From: Impatiens glandulifera
Lineage: Eukaryota; Streptophyta; Magnoliopsida; Ericales; Balsaminaceae
Direction of reading: 5' to 3'
Assembly (NCBI RefSeq): GCF_907164915.1
Contig: NC_061865.1
Location: 57,308,587-57,372,586 of the forward strand
DNA length: 64,000 nucleotides
A program made the translations under genes and the position numbers. Shown piece after piece: positions 50,884-63,175 of this stretch (the stretch's first letter is position 1; every line of letters starts with the position of its first letter). The notes under the pieces were generated by a model that did not search any database, was not told the DNA's origin, and saw nothing but the letters and a program-made list of their open reading frames with translations.

Positions 50884-51510
50884 TTAGAAACCCTTTGGTT
50901 TGATTTCATCATTAAACAGCACCGGCACCGGTGATTGATCGTTGTTGTTGGCGGCCGCCATGGATAGTGAGTATTTGGCGATCTCTCTGAATTTAGGTAC
51001 GCTTCTCAAATCAACCTTGGTTCCATCTTTAAGGGTGATGATAACGTCACCCCACTCGCCGATGAACCTAGGTACGACCTGGACATCTTTGATGACTTTG
51101 TATGAAAAATCGCTTCTTTCTTGTCCGGTGAGACCTGATATGACGGTTACTCGGAGGTTGGTAAACCTGTATCTAAGATAGAATGAACGTAGAACGGCGG
51201 CTAGGGTTAAGGGTAGCCATAAGAGTGTGAAGCCTAGGAGGAGATTGGCTAGTAGGTCGCCGTAGTGGGCGCCGCCGTCGAAATAGATGGTTTCTCCGGC
51301 GGTGGTGGGTTTGGAGGTGGCGGCGGTGGATTTGGATGTGACTTTGAGTTTTGTGATTGGTCTGGTGAATTGTTTTGGGGAAGAAGATGTAGTAAATTTG
51401 ATGAAGGGAGAAAGTGGGGAGAATTGTTTGGCGATTGCGGTGGCGACGGCGGCGGAGGAGGAATGGGAGAGGATGGGGGCGGCGGCGGAGGACATGGTTG
51501 AGAAAGACAT
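50884..51510 (-). CDS. plastid membrane protein with bPH_2 (DUF304-like) domain
   Basis: Intronless, 208 residues. Residues 1-60 are rich in Ser, Ala, Pro and Thr with few acidic residues, as in a chloroplast transit peptide. A hydrophobic segment (LLANLLLGFTLLWLPLTLAA, about 85-105) is followed by a basic RYRFTN turn. A bacterial PH-like fold pattern follows (about 112-185): LRVTVISGLTG, then FSYKVIKDVQVV, then GDVIITLKDG, then VDLRSVPKFREI. This is the order seen in bPH_2/DUF304 membrane proteins. Function is unknown to me; a thylakoid or envelope location is inferred. It is convergent with UTR3 (109 bp between stops). Its GC-rich 5' half also creates several overlapping spurious ORFs on the plus strand. 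Confidence 0.8.
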   Translation of the reverse strand: MSFSTMSSAAAPILSHSSSAAVATAIAKQFSPLSPFIKFTTSSSPKQFTRPITKLKVTSKSTAATSKPTTAGETIYFDGGAHYGDLLANLLLGFTLLWLPLTLAAVLRSFYLRYRFTNLRVTVISGLTGQERSDFSYKVIKDVQVVPRFIGEWGDVIITLKDGTKVDLRSVPKFREIAKYSLSMAAANNNDQSPVPVLFNDEIKPKGF

Positions 51511-53717
51511 GAAAATGGGGATTTTTGGAGGTTCAAACTCTCTGTGAGTTGATCTCGAACATGTTGGTCATGTGGATTGTGGATGATAAGGAAAGCTTAT
51601 GTGGCAGTTCCTTATCCAGTCATATTTTTAATTTTAAATGATAAAATATACATTACCCTATTATGCCAGGGTCGGGTCACCACATAAAATTATTGTCACC
51701 TATATAAAAAAAAAAAACATTAGGGACGTTATTTCTCTGCCCAGTTCAGGTCAACCCCCAAGATTTATGATCCTAATGAAAGTATGAAACCAGGTTAGGT
51801 TAGGTTGGGATGGGGTGTACCCACTCCTGTACACATAGGCTAATCTAACTACTGAGAATTAGTAATTGTACAGAATGTGATTAAACCTGCCAATGTTTGA
51901 AATTACATAAAGTTATTAATTTTGTATAGTAACAATCATAAGTATTTTTTTAGGGTTTGGGTTGTGATGATCTTATTAAGTCTATGTGTTTCAAATTATA
52001 CACAAGTTACTAAAAAAACTTATATAAAAGTTGATCCGGTTGGTATGAGCAATTTATCTCAGCGTATGGTTGTTGTCTTTAAAGTATTAATAATTTGTTT
52101 TATTCCACAAATGTTATTGATCCCATTTTTGGGACTTTTCATAGGGATTGCTTGAATTGAGTTGGTTCATAGGGAGAGATCTTGGTTGTTTGGGTTTAGG
52201 GTTTGGCCAAAATCAAAATTAATTTTGGGTTGGTTACCAAATTAGCCCACATTAAACCGACCCATAGCTAGTTTTGTTTATGGAGTTGGACGAGGGTTTC
52301 GTTAATCTCCTTTCTAACAACTTTCATTTTAGGCGTTTTTTTTAACCGAGCTCGAGGGCAATGTATATTTCCATTGATCATCATGACTTGTCTTATTATT
52401 TCGGAGATTTTCGTTGTTACACCCCTAGGAGAATGTTTTTTGGGCATTCCCTAAGGAGAGTTCAAAATTAAGATCCAAGAAGAAGGGCATGATTACAAAA
52501 ATGATGCACTGATTAAAGTTAGTGTGAACTTGAAAAAACATTGTGGCCGACTTAAAAGAATAAATGAAAAATTATAAATAATAAAAGTAAATTAAATTGT
52601 ATAAAAGAACGATATTTTTTTCTTCTAAGGCCTGTTCATACCCTACAATAGATCTGTCTATGATGGTTGGTGACTCCCACCAAAGATATATGAGAAAAAT
52701 GATTTACTAAACTCAACTACTTTAGGGTTATGATTGCTTTAACTTAATCTCTAATCCTCATATTAATTATGATAATATGGATTATTAAACAATTAATAAT
52801 ATGCTTAGATTAGAATTGTAAGAAAAGATTTCAGATTTGGCAATCAATCCAAATAAGGAAAGGTGGCAGTTTGTTGTCGACCGGTTTATTTTAATTATAA
52901 ATAAAAAGAATCCTACTTCCCTTAAAAGTTCAATCTTTACAAAGATAATATAAACAAACAAACACCCCTTACTTGATTGCCATGTCTCATCATCCTCTTC
53001 ATCTTCCATGTGTAAGGACTAAAATATCCCTTTCAAAACTACCCAAATCTAAGGACACATATGTCATTCATATCAATACTTTATATTTTGCTCATTTAAA
53101 TAACCCAAGTAATTAGACACAAATCTTTTAAAAGTAGTCAACATAGTTATTACGTGGGGAGACAAATATTTGTCTCTTTTTACAAAAAAAAGAAAAAATA
53201 TATTCAATTTTTTAAATGAATCTTTAATAATATATATAACTTAATTAATTGACTTTATATAATTAAAAAGGGTTTAACCCATCAAGAATAACTTGATTGA
53301 AAAGTTGAGATTTCAAGTTTTAAATCGTATTTGTTAATCTATAAACTCGTTTAAACCTAACACTATTTTTCAAATGTAAGAAATGAGAACAAAAGTCTCA
53401 AATTAAATTATCATTATGATTTAAAAGGGTCGTATCACCTCTCGAATAAACTCGGGTCGCCTTTTTTTTATCGGGGTAAAATCAAATTAAACCGAATTAT
53501 ATATATTTTGTATTTGTTTATCTGTAAAATAAACATTAATATAAAGGATAAAATCTAATTAAACCTATAAAAAATAAAATGAATTATATTTTTGTACTTG
53601 TTTTAACCATAAAATAAACTTTTAAGTCTTGTTTTATATGTTTTTTTTTACTTGAATGAAAGAAATTGAATGAAAGAAATTAATATAGAAAGTTAACATG
53701 ACACCTAACAATTAAAG
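51511..53717. other. gene-free spacer
   Basis: Holds the promoter of the bPH_2 gene on its left edge. A 77-codon plus ORF (51922-52155) is hydrophobic and unsupported. A minus-strand ATG near 53008 begins an acidic MEDEEDDETW stretch followed by a GTAAGG, but I could not find a matching downstream exon. Confidence 0.45.
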
Positions 53718-54190
53718 AGGTAAATGAATATAGTTGCTCGCGAGCTATTCAATTACTGACTCGGAAAAAGCCCATTCAATAATTTTAACCAGCCGAACTC
53801 GAATAACTTAGGAGCCCAACTAAATAAATACAAGTTAAACTCGAACTCTAATATAAAAACTTGAGTTGGGTTCTAGAATTGTTTAGCTTGACTTAGCTTC
53901 TTTACAATCTTACTCACAGCCACAAGTTTCACTTCAATTTAAGTAATTATCATTAGATGTAAATAAACAGAATTGCTCGCGAGCTATTCAAATATTGACT
54001 TGTAAAAAGTACGTTCAATAGTCTTAATGAGCTGAACTCGAATAGTTTGGGAGCCCAACTAAATAAATACGAGCTAAACTCAAATAAAAACTTGATAGAG
54101 TTCTAACATTGTTCAGCTTAACTTACTCATTTACAACATTATCCACAACCTTCAATCATGACTTCCATTTCAATTTAAGTAGTTTTCAAT
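53718..54190. repeat. tandem pair of about 230-bp repeats
   Basis: Copy 1 is about 53718-53945 and copy 2 about 53958-54190. Shared colinear phrases include TTGCTCGCGAGCTATTCAA, GAACTCGAATA, GGAGCCCAACTAAATAAATA and CTTCAATTTAAGTA. The TCGCGA core (CTCGCGAG) is palindromic. The copies differ by scattered substitutions and small indels, suggesting an old duplication. Family not identified. Confidence 0.75.
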
Positions 54191-54749
54191 TTAAGTAGTT
54201 TTAAGTGAGAATCAATTTGTGACATTTGTTATTTAAGAAGCACTCCCGATATTGTCCCAGCACATGTTCCACTTCGGCCCTGTCCTCTTCTTCAAAATCA
54301 TAAAGGGAGAGAAGAACTTTTCAAGAGTGCAAAGAATTTTGAAAGATTTTGAAGAATATGATAGGCATTAAAACATGTGGGGGAGAAAGAACCGCCCAAA
54401 GTTTGAATTAAACTAATGAGTTTATTAATTTTGTATAAAGTTTGTATATAATATCATTATTATTTTAACTATTAAATCCCTCATTTATCAACTAAAATAT
54501 TTTTATTTTATTTATATTCAATAAAAACTCAATTAACCCTTCTTCTTTTTTTATCATAACTATAAAACCAAGAGGAAACAAACAAGTTCTAATATCAACA
54601 AAAATACAGATAAATTATGAATAAGAGTTATTAGTATATGAATATGATTCTAATATCTCCATAAGAACTAAATGAAAAAAGGAAATTATAAAGTCTATTT
54701 ATTTCCCTTAACGATAAGTACAACCATAATCTAAATATTACAGTAAAAA
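54191..54749. other. spacer with the ZHD 3' UTR
   Basis: No coding sequence is seen. The part nearest 54750 probably carries the 3' UTR of the minus-strand zinc-finger homeodomain gene. Confidence 0.5.
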
Positions 54750-55430
54750 CTATAAGATTTCACTATTTTCCCGTCCGCCGGCGGTGATCTCGCCGGAGCC
54801 AAGATTACTTTTCTCTTTTCCTTTATTATTATGCATCCATACTTTAAGAACACCTTTTCCGACGCCGATTTCGTCGCAGAATTCCTCCACCGCAATCTCA
54901 TCGGACTTTTGTATCTTCCATCCAACTCTTTCAGAAAAACACAACATTTTCTCTTTTTGATCTCTCGTGAATTTCGTCCGGTGTCGTTTCCTCCCGTTTA
55001 AATTCTCCGTCGCCTTCAATTCAGTCGCCGTCGCCGGTTGATTTGCGTTAACATATGCGAGTAACATATGCGGCGGCGGAGGGAGGGGAATTGGAGATGG
55101 TCGGCGCCGGAAACTGAGATATTGGGCGGCGGTAGTAACAGAATCGTCTTCCCGGCGATGGAAATTTCTATGGCAATTGCAAACGGCGCATTGTAAGGAT
55201 TTTGGGTCGGTGGGAGTTGTGGCCGGAGACGGTAAGAACTCGCCGCAACCGTCGACGGCGTGACCGCCGAGACCGGCGGCGTGGTTTTTTAGACATTCTC
55301 TGTATTTAAGGGTCGCCGGCGTTGGCGGTAGAAAGTGACGTGGTATTTTCATGTAGTTAGCTATTTTGACTTCACCGTCTTCATGGGTTTTGGTGCCGGC
55401 GCCGGCGCCGGAAGTTATGGTTAGGTCCAT
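54750..55430 (-). CDS. ZHD: zinc-finger homeodomain (ZF-HD/ZHD) transcription factor
   Basis: Intronless, 226 residues. ZHD factors are plant-specific nuclear proteins that dimerise through the zinc finger and bind ATTA-core DNA. The zinc-finger dimerisation domain (about 42-94) has [20 protein letters not shown], then [15 protein letters not shown] Pro-rich linker follows (about 110-135). The homeodomain (about 147-206) begins [16 protein letters not shown] and ends in the ZHD-specific recognition helix [10 protein letters not shown]. The frame is open 48 codons further upstream (ATG at 55574). I prefer 55430 because MDLT is the usual ZHD start, and the TATA box at 55538-55544 would put transcription initiation downstream of 55574. 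The subgroup member is not resolved. Confidence 0.93.
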   Translation of the reverse strand: MDLTITSGAGAGTKTHEDGEVKIANYMKIPRHFLPPTPATLKYRECLKNHAAGLGGHAVDGCGEFLPSPATTPTDPKSLQCAVCNCHRNFHRREDDSVTTAAQYLSFRRRPSPIPLPPPPHMLLAYVNANQPATATELKATENLNGRKRHRTKFTRDQKEKMLCFSERVGWKIQKSDEIAVEEFCDEIGVGKGVLKVWMHNNKGKEKSNLGSGEITAGGRENSEIL

Positions 55431-55537
55431 AGGAAAGGGAAAGGGAACCAGTACTTCTCTCTCTATAGATAATGATGATGGTGATGAAGAAGAAGATAAG
55501 TAGAAAGCATTAATGGAGACTGGTGAGGGATAATCTC

Positions 55538-55544
55538 TATATAT
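55538..55544 (-). promoter_or_regulatory. TATA box of the ZHD gene
   Basis: Minus-strand ATATATA within CACATATATAGAGA, about 110 bp upstream of the preferred ATG at 55430. It is followed by a CT/TTC-rich leader. This box decides between the two possible start codons. Confidence 0.5.
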
Positions 55545-55619
55545 GTGGTGATTATGATTGAGATTATTTTTCAAGTTTGGTGGCTAAATAAGAAATTAAG
55601 ATTTAAATAATATCATTTT

Positions 55620-58176
55620 CTTTTAATAATATTAATTATTATTATTTTCATAAGAAACTATTTTTTATTAAATTAAGGTATATAATATAAAATAAAGCCT
55701 ACAAATTTAATACAAACAATTGACGATATAAATATTAAATTATAATGATCATTTACAAAATTAAAATTTCTAAACGATGAGAGTTGAATTATAATAAGAG
55801 TTAAATTAAAACAAGCTGAATGAACCCATAAAACGGTATCAAGAGAACCTTTATCAAATTATAATTGATTATCCGAAATAGTGATTATCTATATACTGTT
55901 TACAAATATTACATTAAGAGGAACTTTTATATTAAATATTAAATCAAATAAAAACATAAAAAAATAGATAGTCTCATTTGTTATTATAAAGGAGACGTAA
56001 ACGAACTCGAGAATGCATAATCAACATAGTCAGATATGAACAGGAAACGACCCACCCACTGAAGATTGAAAGTATTATTCGAATCACAAAAATTTTAAAT
56101 AAAAAATTCGACCAGGTTAAATAAAATACCACAATAAACAAAATTAAATATTAACTCTAACCTGAAAAGAAAAATATGATGCTTAAAAAATTAAATATTA
56201 TTTTAAATTTACTATAAAAACAAATTTTGAAAGAAAAAAGAGCATATAACCATTAAAGATTATTATTTAAAAACAATTTATTTGCCTAATTTTTTAAAGG
56301 AAAAAAATTAAAATATTAATTAATTGAAGAAAATAGATTTGAAAGGGGATTAATAAAGGAGGCTGAGAAATTCAAAGATCATTAATGAAAAGAAGACTTA
56401 ATTAGTTTAGTTAGATCTGAACATTAAATAATTTATAAACCCTGCCAACATGACTGACACGCGTTTTAGAATTATAAGCATTAAGAAAAATATTATTATT
56501 TATTTAAAATAAACTAATCATGTTTTCAAGATAATAGTTTAAATTAAAAAGAAATGTTTTCTACTTAGTTTTAATTTTTATTTATGATTATACAATTTAG
56601 TAAATAAATTACATGGTGAATTTCAGTAATATTTATATTTTAATATAGATGTTTAAGATTTGTTAAATTATATTTTTAACAAAAACTTATCAATTAATTA
56701 AATATATATATATATAATAAGATATATATATTTCAAAAGTCAGCTTAATTAATTAGACATTTAATTTTAACCGTTTGCTTCCTTTCTCAGGTATGGAAAA
56801 GTATTATTATTATAAATATATATAATTTAAATTTGAAAATTTTATTTTATTGATTGAGTATGGGATTATTGCCGACCATATTGCTTTTTGGTGTTTCTGG
56901 AGTTTATCAGAATCAGATTTTTATTTATTTATTTATAATATGTTTGAGGTTATTTTGGAGTTATTCTGTTTATTGGGGGAACATTATGAATATTTGACCC
57001 ACCTAAAAAAATTATTATTTATTGTTTTATATATGTTCAATTATTTATATTATAATTAATAATAATGGTCACTATAAAACTAACATAATAATATTTTGAT
57101 GGTTTAATGAATATTTAGTTTTTAATTTTATTTTAAATATTAGTTGACTTATTCGCAATATTCAGTCTACCACTTGATCTCTATTATTTTACAAATATAA
57201 ACTATTTAATTATATTACAAATCTCATTTATACATAATTCATTCATTAGAATAACTAAAAATTTTAATTAAGAAACATTAAAAACACTTTAAATTGAGGT
57301 GAAAGTGAAACCGTACTAATTCACTAAGGTAATTCATTTGACAAAAAATAATTTGTAAGAAACCAAATGTTACAAAAGTTGAAGTAGGTAAAAAAAAACA
57401 ATCTATCAAACTTTTACAAAAACTCATTTTAAGTATTTTATTTGAAAATTAAAGAAGAATTTTATTTGAAAATTAAAGAAGAACTGACATGATACCCAAA
57501 GGTAAGGCCTCCGCTTAAACTTAACACGCTTTTAGATGAAATCGAACACGTGACATTTGTTACCTCGATGTCGATGGAGGTTTAAATAGTTTTTATATAA
57601 GATAATTAGAGATATGGACCAATTAATTTAGTACTATCTTGTTTAAAGTTTTGTTTTAATTGATAGAATTTGGATCCATATTTGGGTTAAAATGTGTGCT
57701 AGGACACCCTTAGTCAATATTAATGATGAATGTTCAAATTCAAGGTAAACCAACATGACCTAAGAGAAAATGAAAGTTTTAAAGTTGTTTTCTGAGGGGG
57801 GTGACGACGTTTTTAGTGAGAATCGAAACTAACTACCAATACTGACCTCGGTTTAAGAATATCTTAATCCACAGATTGCAAGTTGTGACAAATGATTATG
57901 AAGGATCAAGCAATTACTACTATGGGAACTTTGCTTGAGTTGGTTGTCTCTATTTGATCCTCACAAGTAAAGTCATGATAACTAAGAAACATAGAATGTG
58001 AATGAACACATAATATTGTTGTCAAATGACCAAACAAATTGCTTTCAGCTAAGCATACAAAGGATGGATGGATACTACTATAGTCTACAAGACAAATCAT
58101 TTTAATTTTAATATACAAGACAAGAAGAAAGACTAACCTCATTCAGTAGGAAAACAAAAACCGCACTTTCCAACCA
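55620..58176. other. gene-free spacer between ZHD and GNOM
   Basis: AT-rich. Contains a dispersed repeat at about 55990-56130 (shared with 1850-1985) and repeat-derived sequence near 57480-57870. The plus ORF 56850-57059 is AT-driven. The GNOM 3' UTR probably occupies the last ~200 bases. Confidence 0.5.
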
Positions 58177-61100
58177 TCATTCATCATCAATCGCGGTTGT
58201 TTCAATTCCAACCTTGCTTTTATCCTCCCCATCCTGAAATACCTCAGACTGTAGCGAAGAATCGATGTTATTCACATGTAACCATGTCAGTTCCCACAAA
58301 CTATCTCCGCCCAAAGCACTCCTCTGAACCAGCACCCCTTTCGTCTTCATCTCCTGCAAAACGTTCTTCAAAAGCTCGGGAACATTCTCTTGAAGCTTAT
58401 CGCTCTTCTTCCCTCTTACCTTCACTTTCACATACTTCTCCATTCGACTAAGCACCCCCAGCCACAGCTTACAGAACGTCGTCAGCTGCGAAAGCTCCTC
58501 AAGCAAATTTAAAAACACTTGACCTAGAATCTTCACAGCAATCGCTAAAGTCCCTTCCATGTTCTTATAATCCTTCTGTGACTGCCCCTGGGCGAGTTCG
58601 AGCAAATCATCTAGAACCGTGAATATAACTTGATCGAAACATTGCAACCAAAGTCCGTTCGCAAGGGATAATCGTTCCACTCCTGTTAAACATATCTGCA
58701 ACGATAAAAGTGCATGATTCCTAACTTCCTCTCGCTGATCCAAACAAACCTTCCTTATCCCCTGAACAAGCCGAAGCCACATATCACCTACTTCCTGCGG
58801 GAGAGTGACCCATTGAACCAAACAGGCGACCGAGCCCGCCATGAGATCCAGCGCTCGAATCGAACGGTCAGATTGTCCCACGCGAGACTCCGCGAACTGA
58901 CGCGCGGAATCCAAACACAGTACGTAGTTAGCTGGCGAGAGGTGCGCCCCATCCGACATTAAGAAAAGTAACGAATCGAATCCAGATTCGGAAGCTTCAG
59001 GGTGGCGGGCGGTTATAGACAGCAGAGAAGTAATCGTCCGCCACCCATTCTGGGATCGGATATGATTCGCGTTCCCTTTCACTAACCGGCTAACTTCCTG
59101 CGTTATTTGCTCGCAATACGCGTCTGCCACTCTAGCATCCAGCTTCAGAACGAGCTGTAACGACCTTAAAAGCTCGTCGGCCAGATTCTCCTTATAAGGT
59201 AACAACCTTTGACAGATTCGTAACAAACCGAAAACTGCCTTCTCGACTAGCGCGCAAGGCATAACCGTTGATTGAACGATACCCGCTATATGCTCGTAAA
59301 CCCCCTGCCAGAGAAGAACAATCCTGTCGCGGTTATTCAGAGTAATCGCGATCAACAACTCCAAACAGAATACAGCGGTGTCTTCATCCTCGGGTGAATT
59401 ATTCCGTTTCTGTGGTCTCCCAGCAGCCCAAATCAACGCTCGAGCGAGCTGCAATAACGAGTCCGCTTGTAGAAATTTGCTCTCGGTGAAAATACCGTCG
59501 ATGTGACACTTCTGAATCGTCTGCAACGTTCTCTGATGGGCAGCGAGTTGCTGTTCCGTCGGTTGGGACCTCGGTTCTTCGGTATCGAGCGATAGGAGTT
59601 GACTGAACCGACCCATAAGCCCGGACGATCTCCTCGGGGTACCGATAGAAGGCATGTGGGCCGATGACATCGAGCTTGTGAAGGGCTTCCCATGGGCGGG
59701 ATCGGGGGAGAGTTCGGACTCATCCGCCACATCACTCGCCACGCGGGCGGGGAGTAGACCGAGTTTGTGCAGCTTCAAGATGCAGTCAAGTATGTTCCGC
59801 CAGCCTGTTCGGATGAAATCTCCGTACCTGTTGGCAATGTTGAAGACGGTTACGGTCGCCATTCGGGCTTTCGTGTCGTCGCCGAATGCCAAGACGGGCT
59901 CCTCGGCTAGAGACGGGTTTAATAGAGTTGTGAATTTGCAAAGAGAGACGACTAGATCGTCCAAGACGTCTTCAAGATGATGACACGCAGAGATTTTGGC
60001 GACGGCTAGGAATCCGTCGATGCATGTTTGATAAACGTCTTCGTGTTCAGCGTGATCGAATACCACAGAGATGGCGGCGATGGTCGGACCAGACATGATC
60101 GCAAACATGTCTCGGTCCAGGTAAGTTTTCGAATCCGCCACGATAAACGGAGCAGTTTTCTTCAGTTTGTGCATCAGATCAATCCAACGACTGTGATTCA
60201 TTTCAGCAACACCCATACCTTGCTCGGGGGTGGTCCGAATCTCATTCCTGCAGATCGAATGGTACAGCTCGATCAAGAATTCCCTAGGAAGGTCATTTCC
60301 TCCGTTGATATGTCGATTATTTCGAATAAAATCCTCCTCAGTCATCTTCTTCTTCACCTGAACATTGTGTTGATCCGTGTTCAGCATTATCAACGAGTAC
60401 GACAGCAAGAGGGCAGCATCTTTGTTTGCTAAAATCAGCGGCGACTGTTCGTAATATCTCTCCGAAAAAGCCTCTAGCACTCTCTGTATCTTCTGCGATT
60501 CACCAGGAAGTCTGAAAGTCTCGAGAAACAGACGTAACGCAATATCCAAGTTCATATCTTGAAAATCAAAAGTCCAGGCAAACTCATGAAGAACTTGGAT
60601 ACAAAACTCGTCGTGATTTCCCAAGAAATCCCCAACAAGATTCTTATCTAAACCGGCAGTATACCTGAAAAAGCAAGCCACGCTTTGGGGATCGAGTTTG
60701 TCGGGTAAAAGATGGGTAACCTGGAGAAACTCCAGTCCTTTCTTCGGATCTCTATTAAAATGATCAGCTCCAATCATCAACCGTCTTTTGATATATTTCC
60801 TCTTCCGAACAAACGGAACCCATTGTTCAGGATCGTTATAGTCATCACATTTCACCATCCAAAAGGGAGCATATTCCTCGAGATTTACAGGCAACGCTTC
60901 TAAAGTTCCAGACCCATTGCCTATCCTCTCGGCCATTCCTTGAATAACTGCAATCAGACCGTCCAAAGCAAGTATATGCATGGAAGATAAAGGAGAGTTA
61001 ACTGGAAATGCACTCTTTGATAATAAATTGGCTAGATCTTCGAATACATTCCCACAAGTTATGTCGCAATCCAAGTTAGCATACATCTCCACCATAAAGT

Positions 61101-63160
61101 TCTTTTGACGGCAGAAATCAACAAGAACCTCCATTGCAACTTCCTGCTGGTGGTATGAAGCCTCATATCGGCTTTGTGCCAACCTCAAGATCACACAAGA
61201 GAAGAAAGCTTCTAATTGCAGTTTTAGTTCAGTTCGCAAATTATTGTATAGATTAAGGACAATGCTACAGACGGTGGAAAGAATAAGTGGACTCATTGAC
61301 AAACCAAACTGCATCAGGTTACGGAATAATTCATCTTGTACCAAACTCAACAATCTTGGATGTTGACGGATAGAGGGACCGCCAAGTTCAATTGCTGAAT
61401 TAATCATGGTCAGAGCAAAAAGAGGAACATCTTCATCCAAAGCTATATTGTTTGCCTTGGGTCCTATAGCCCCATTATCAACAACAGTCCATAACGAGCA
61501 CAAGAAGTGAAATATCTCCACCATGCAAGGAACTCCATAGGGTTCAGTCATCAAATGTGGATCATATTGAAGGGCATCCTTCCCATTAATAGACTGCATT
61601 AAGCTTTCCTCCATTGAACCAACGGCAGAGCCTAAACCAGCAGATGATAGTTGGTTGTCATATTCGGACCTACCATTACCGTTCTCCAATTGTTTAGCAC
61701 CTACCTACAAGAAAAGAGAAAAAAAAAATGTTATCACCATTAATGACTTATAAATGACTCAATTTTGTGAAGGAAAAAATACAAGGTAAAATTTATGCTT
61801 TTGAAGAAAATGAAAAACTCAATAATTCGTTTTCAACAGCTCAAACAAAGAGTGGTGTTAACTATATGAAAGGAGAATGGGGGCAAAGCCCGATCATGAC
61901 AAGGAAAATCAGCTTCAAATTGACCTCATGTCATTTGAGGGCCTCGATCTAGAGCATTGAGGGTGCTTTGAGGTTTTATGAGTAATGAGAGTTTTTTTTA
62001 GGTTTTATGAGTAATGAGAGTTTTTTTTAGGTTTTATGATCTCATGACTTGTCCTGTATTGATTTGGTTTTCCCATGATCAATTGATCAATTAAAAGGTT
62101 TTGACTCAAAAGTAAAGCTCAAACAAGCTACAGCCCACAGTAACACATAACAGTTATAGAAACAAACTTGGATCAATACAGGCCTTTTCTTGCGATAACC
62201 CAATCTGCTAATGTTATCACATAACAAGTTTTCAAACAGTGGGAAACACAAATTTGCCTTAAATCTAAAGAATTTTCAAAATATGTGAATGATAAGGATA
62301 ACAGGACAAAGCAGACTGAAGTTTTATCACTAATGAGTATAGAACAAAAAAGAACAACAGATGTTATCATTCATATCATAATATTTAATCAAAGAGTGTG
62401 AAGTAAAAATGTGTTGTCATACCTCTGGTTTCACTGGGCCAGCTCCTTTGACCAATGATCGATCTGTGTTTTTGACATTAGACAGATGCGAAAATATAGT
62501 CCTGACAAGTTCATGCATGGTCTGGCGAGCAATTCGTTGTAGTAATTCACCTTTACTCGCTGCTTGATGAACTACTCGGTAACAAGTATTAACTATGGTA
62601 CAGACATGTTGATTACTCAACACAAGTGATGCTTTACTTTTCATGCAAGCAAGAAGAACCTGAAGTATCTTCATAAGCACAACTTCTTCAGATGCAAGAT
62701 CATTAACCTCAAATCTACAACTAGTCACAGCATCAACTACAGAGTTCATAGCATCTTCAACATTGACAGTAGTCAGATCAAGCATATCAAATGTAAGAAT
62801 CTTGTAAACAGATGACAATGCAATACTCGTTATCGATGCACCAGTTTCATCCGATCGAATAACTTCAAGAAACGGCTGGAGATAATCAACAGGGTTGATC
62901 GTATGCCACTGATGCTGCTGCAATGAGAAAATTTGTTTCCTTAATGATTTTAGAGACTGAATCAGAGAGTGCTCCAGCTGATCATCCCCTGAGGTATAAC
63001 GACCACCCCATCTCGCATTACTTCTCATGACTGCCAAAACTGCCCCAATTTCTGAATTGATCATACAAGCCAAAGTAACTTTCCCAAATGAAGAACCCTC
63101 ATATTCCTCTGGTTCTTCTTCGATGGAATTTATTCCAGATTGAAGTTTCATACGCCCCAT
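58177..63160 (-). CDS. GN: ARF guanine-nucleotide exchange factor GNOM
   Basis: Two coding exons, 63160-62423 and 61704-58177, encode 1421 residues (Arabidopsis GNOM: 1451). GNOM activates ARF GTPases for endosomal recycling and Golgi traffic and is needed for polar PIN placement. The N-terminal DCB domain (about 1-246) is all in exon 1 (MGRMKLQSGI, RWGGRYTSGDDQLEHSLIQS). A HUS region follows, then Sec7 (about 555-745) with catalytic Glu in FRLPGESQK (E648) and HDS domains to the C-terminus (VRGKKSDKLQENVPELLKN). Residue 686 is Met in SYSLIMLNTDQHN, equivalent to Arabidopsis M696, whose replacement by Leu confers brefeldin A resistance. It is therefore predicted BFA-sensitive and GNOM, not GNL1. 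MGR at 63160 was chosen over an in-frame Met 15 bp upstream (63175) by family start. The C-terminal region lacks about 14 residues present in Arabidopsis. Confidence 0.97.
61971..62039. repeat. 29-bp tandem repeat in the GNOM intron
   Basis: Two perfect 29-base units (61971-61999 and 62000-62028) starting AGGTTTTATGAGTAATGAGA plus an 11-base partial third unit, inside the 718-bp intron 61705-62422. Confidence 0.9.
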
Positions 63161-63175
63161 GTTAAAGTTGTTCAT

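Noticed and set aside
51249..51547. Overlapping Pro-rich and Gly-rich ORFs opposite and beside the bPH_2 gene
   Set aside because: They are frame shadows of the GC-rich transit-peptide coding region and have repetitive composition without homology.
52785..53009. Acidic minus-strand ORF starting MEDEEDDETW with a following GTAAGG
   Set aside because: No plausible second exon, no promoter signal and the rest of the frame is hydrophobic AT-driven sequence.
55431..55574. N-terminal extension of the ZHD protein from an ATG at 55574
   Set aside because: The TATA box at 55538-55544 lies downstream of that ATG, and family members begin near MDL; the extension is His/Ser-rich low-complexity sequence.
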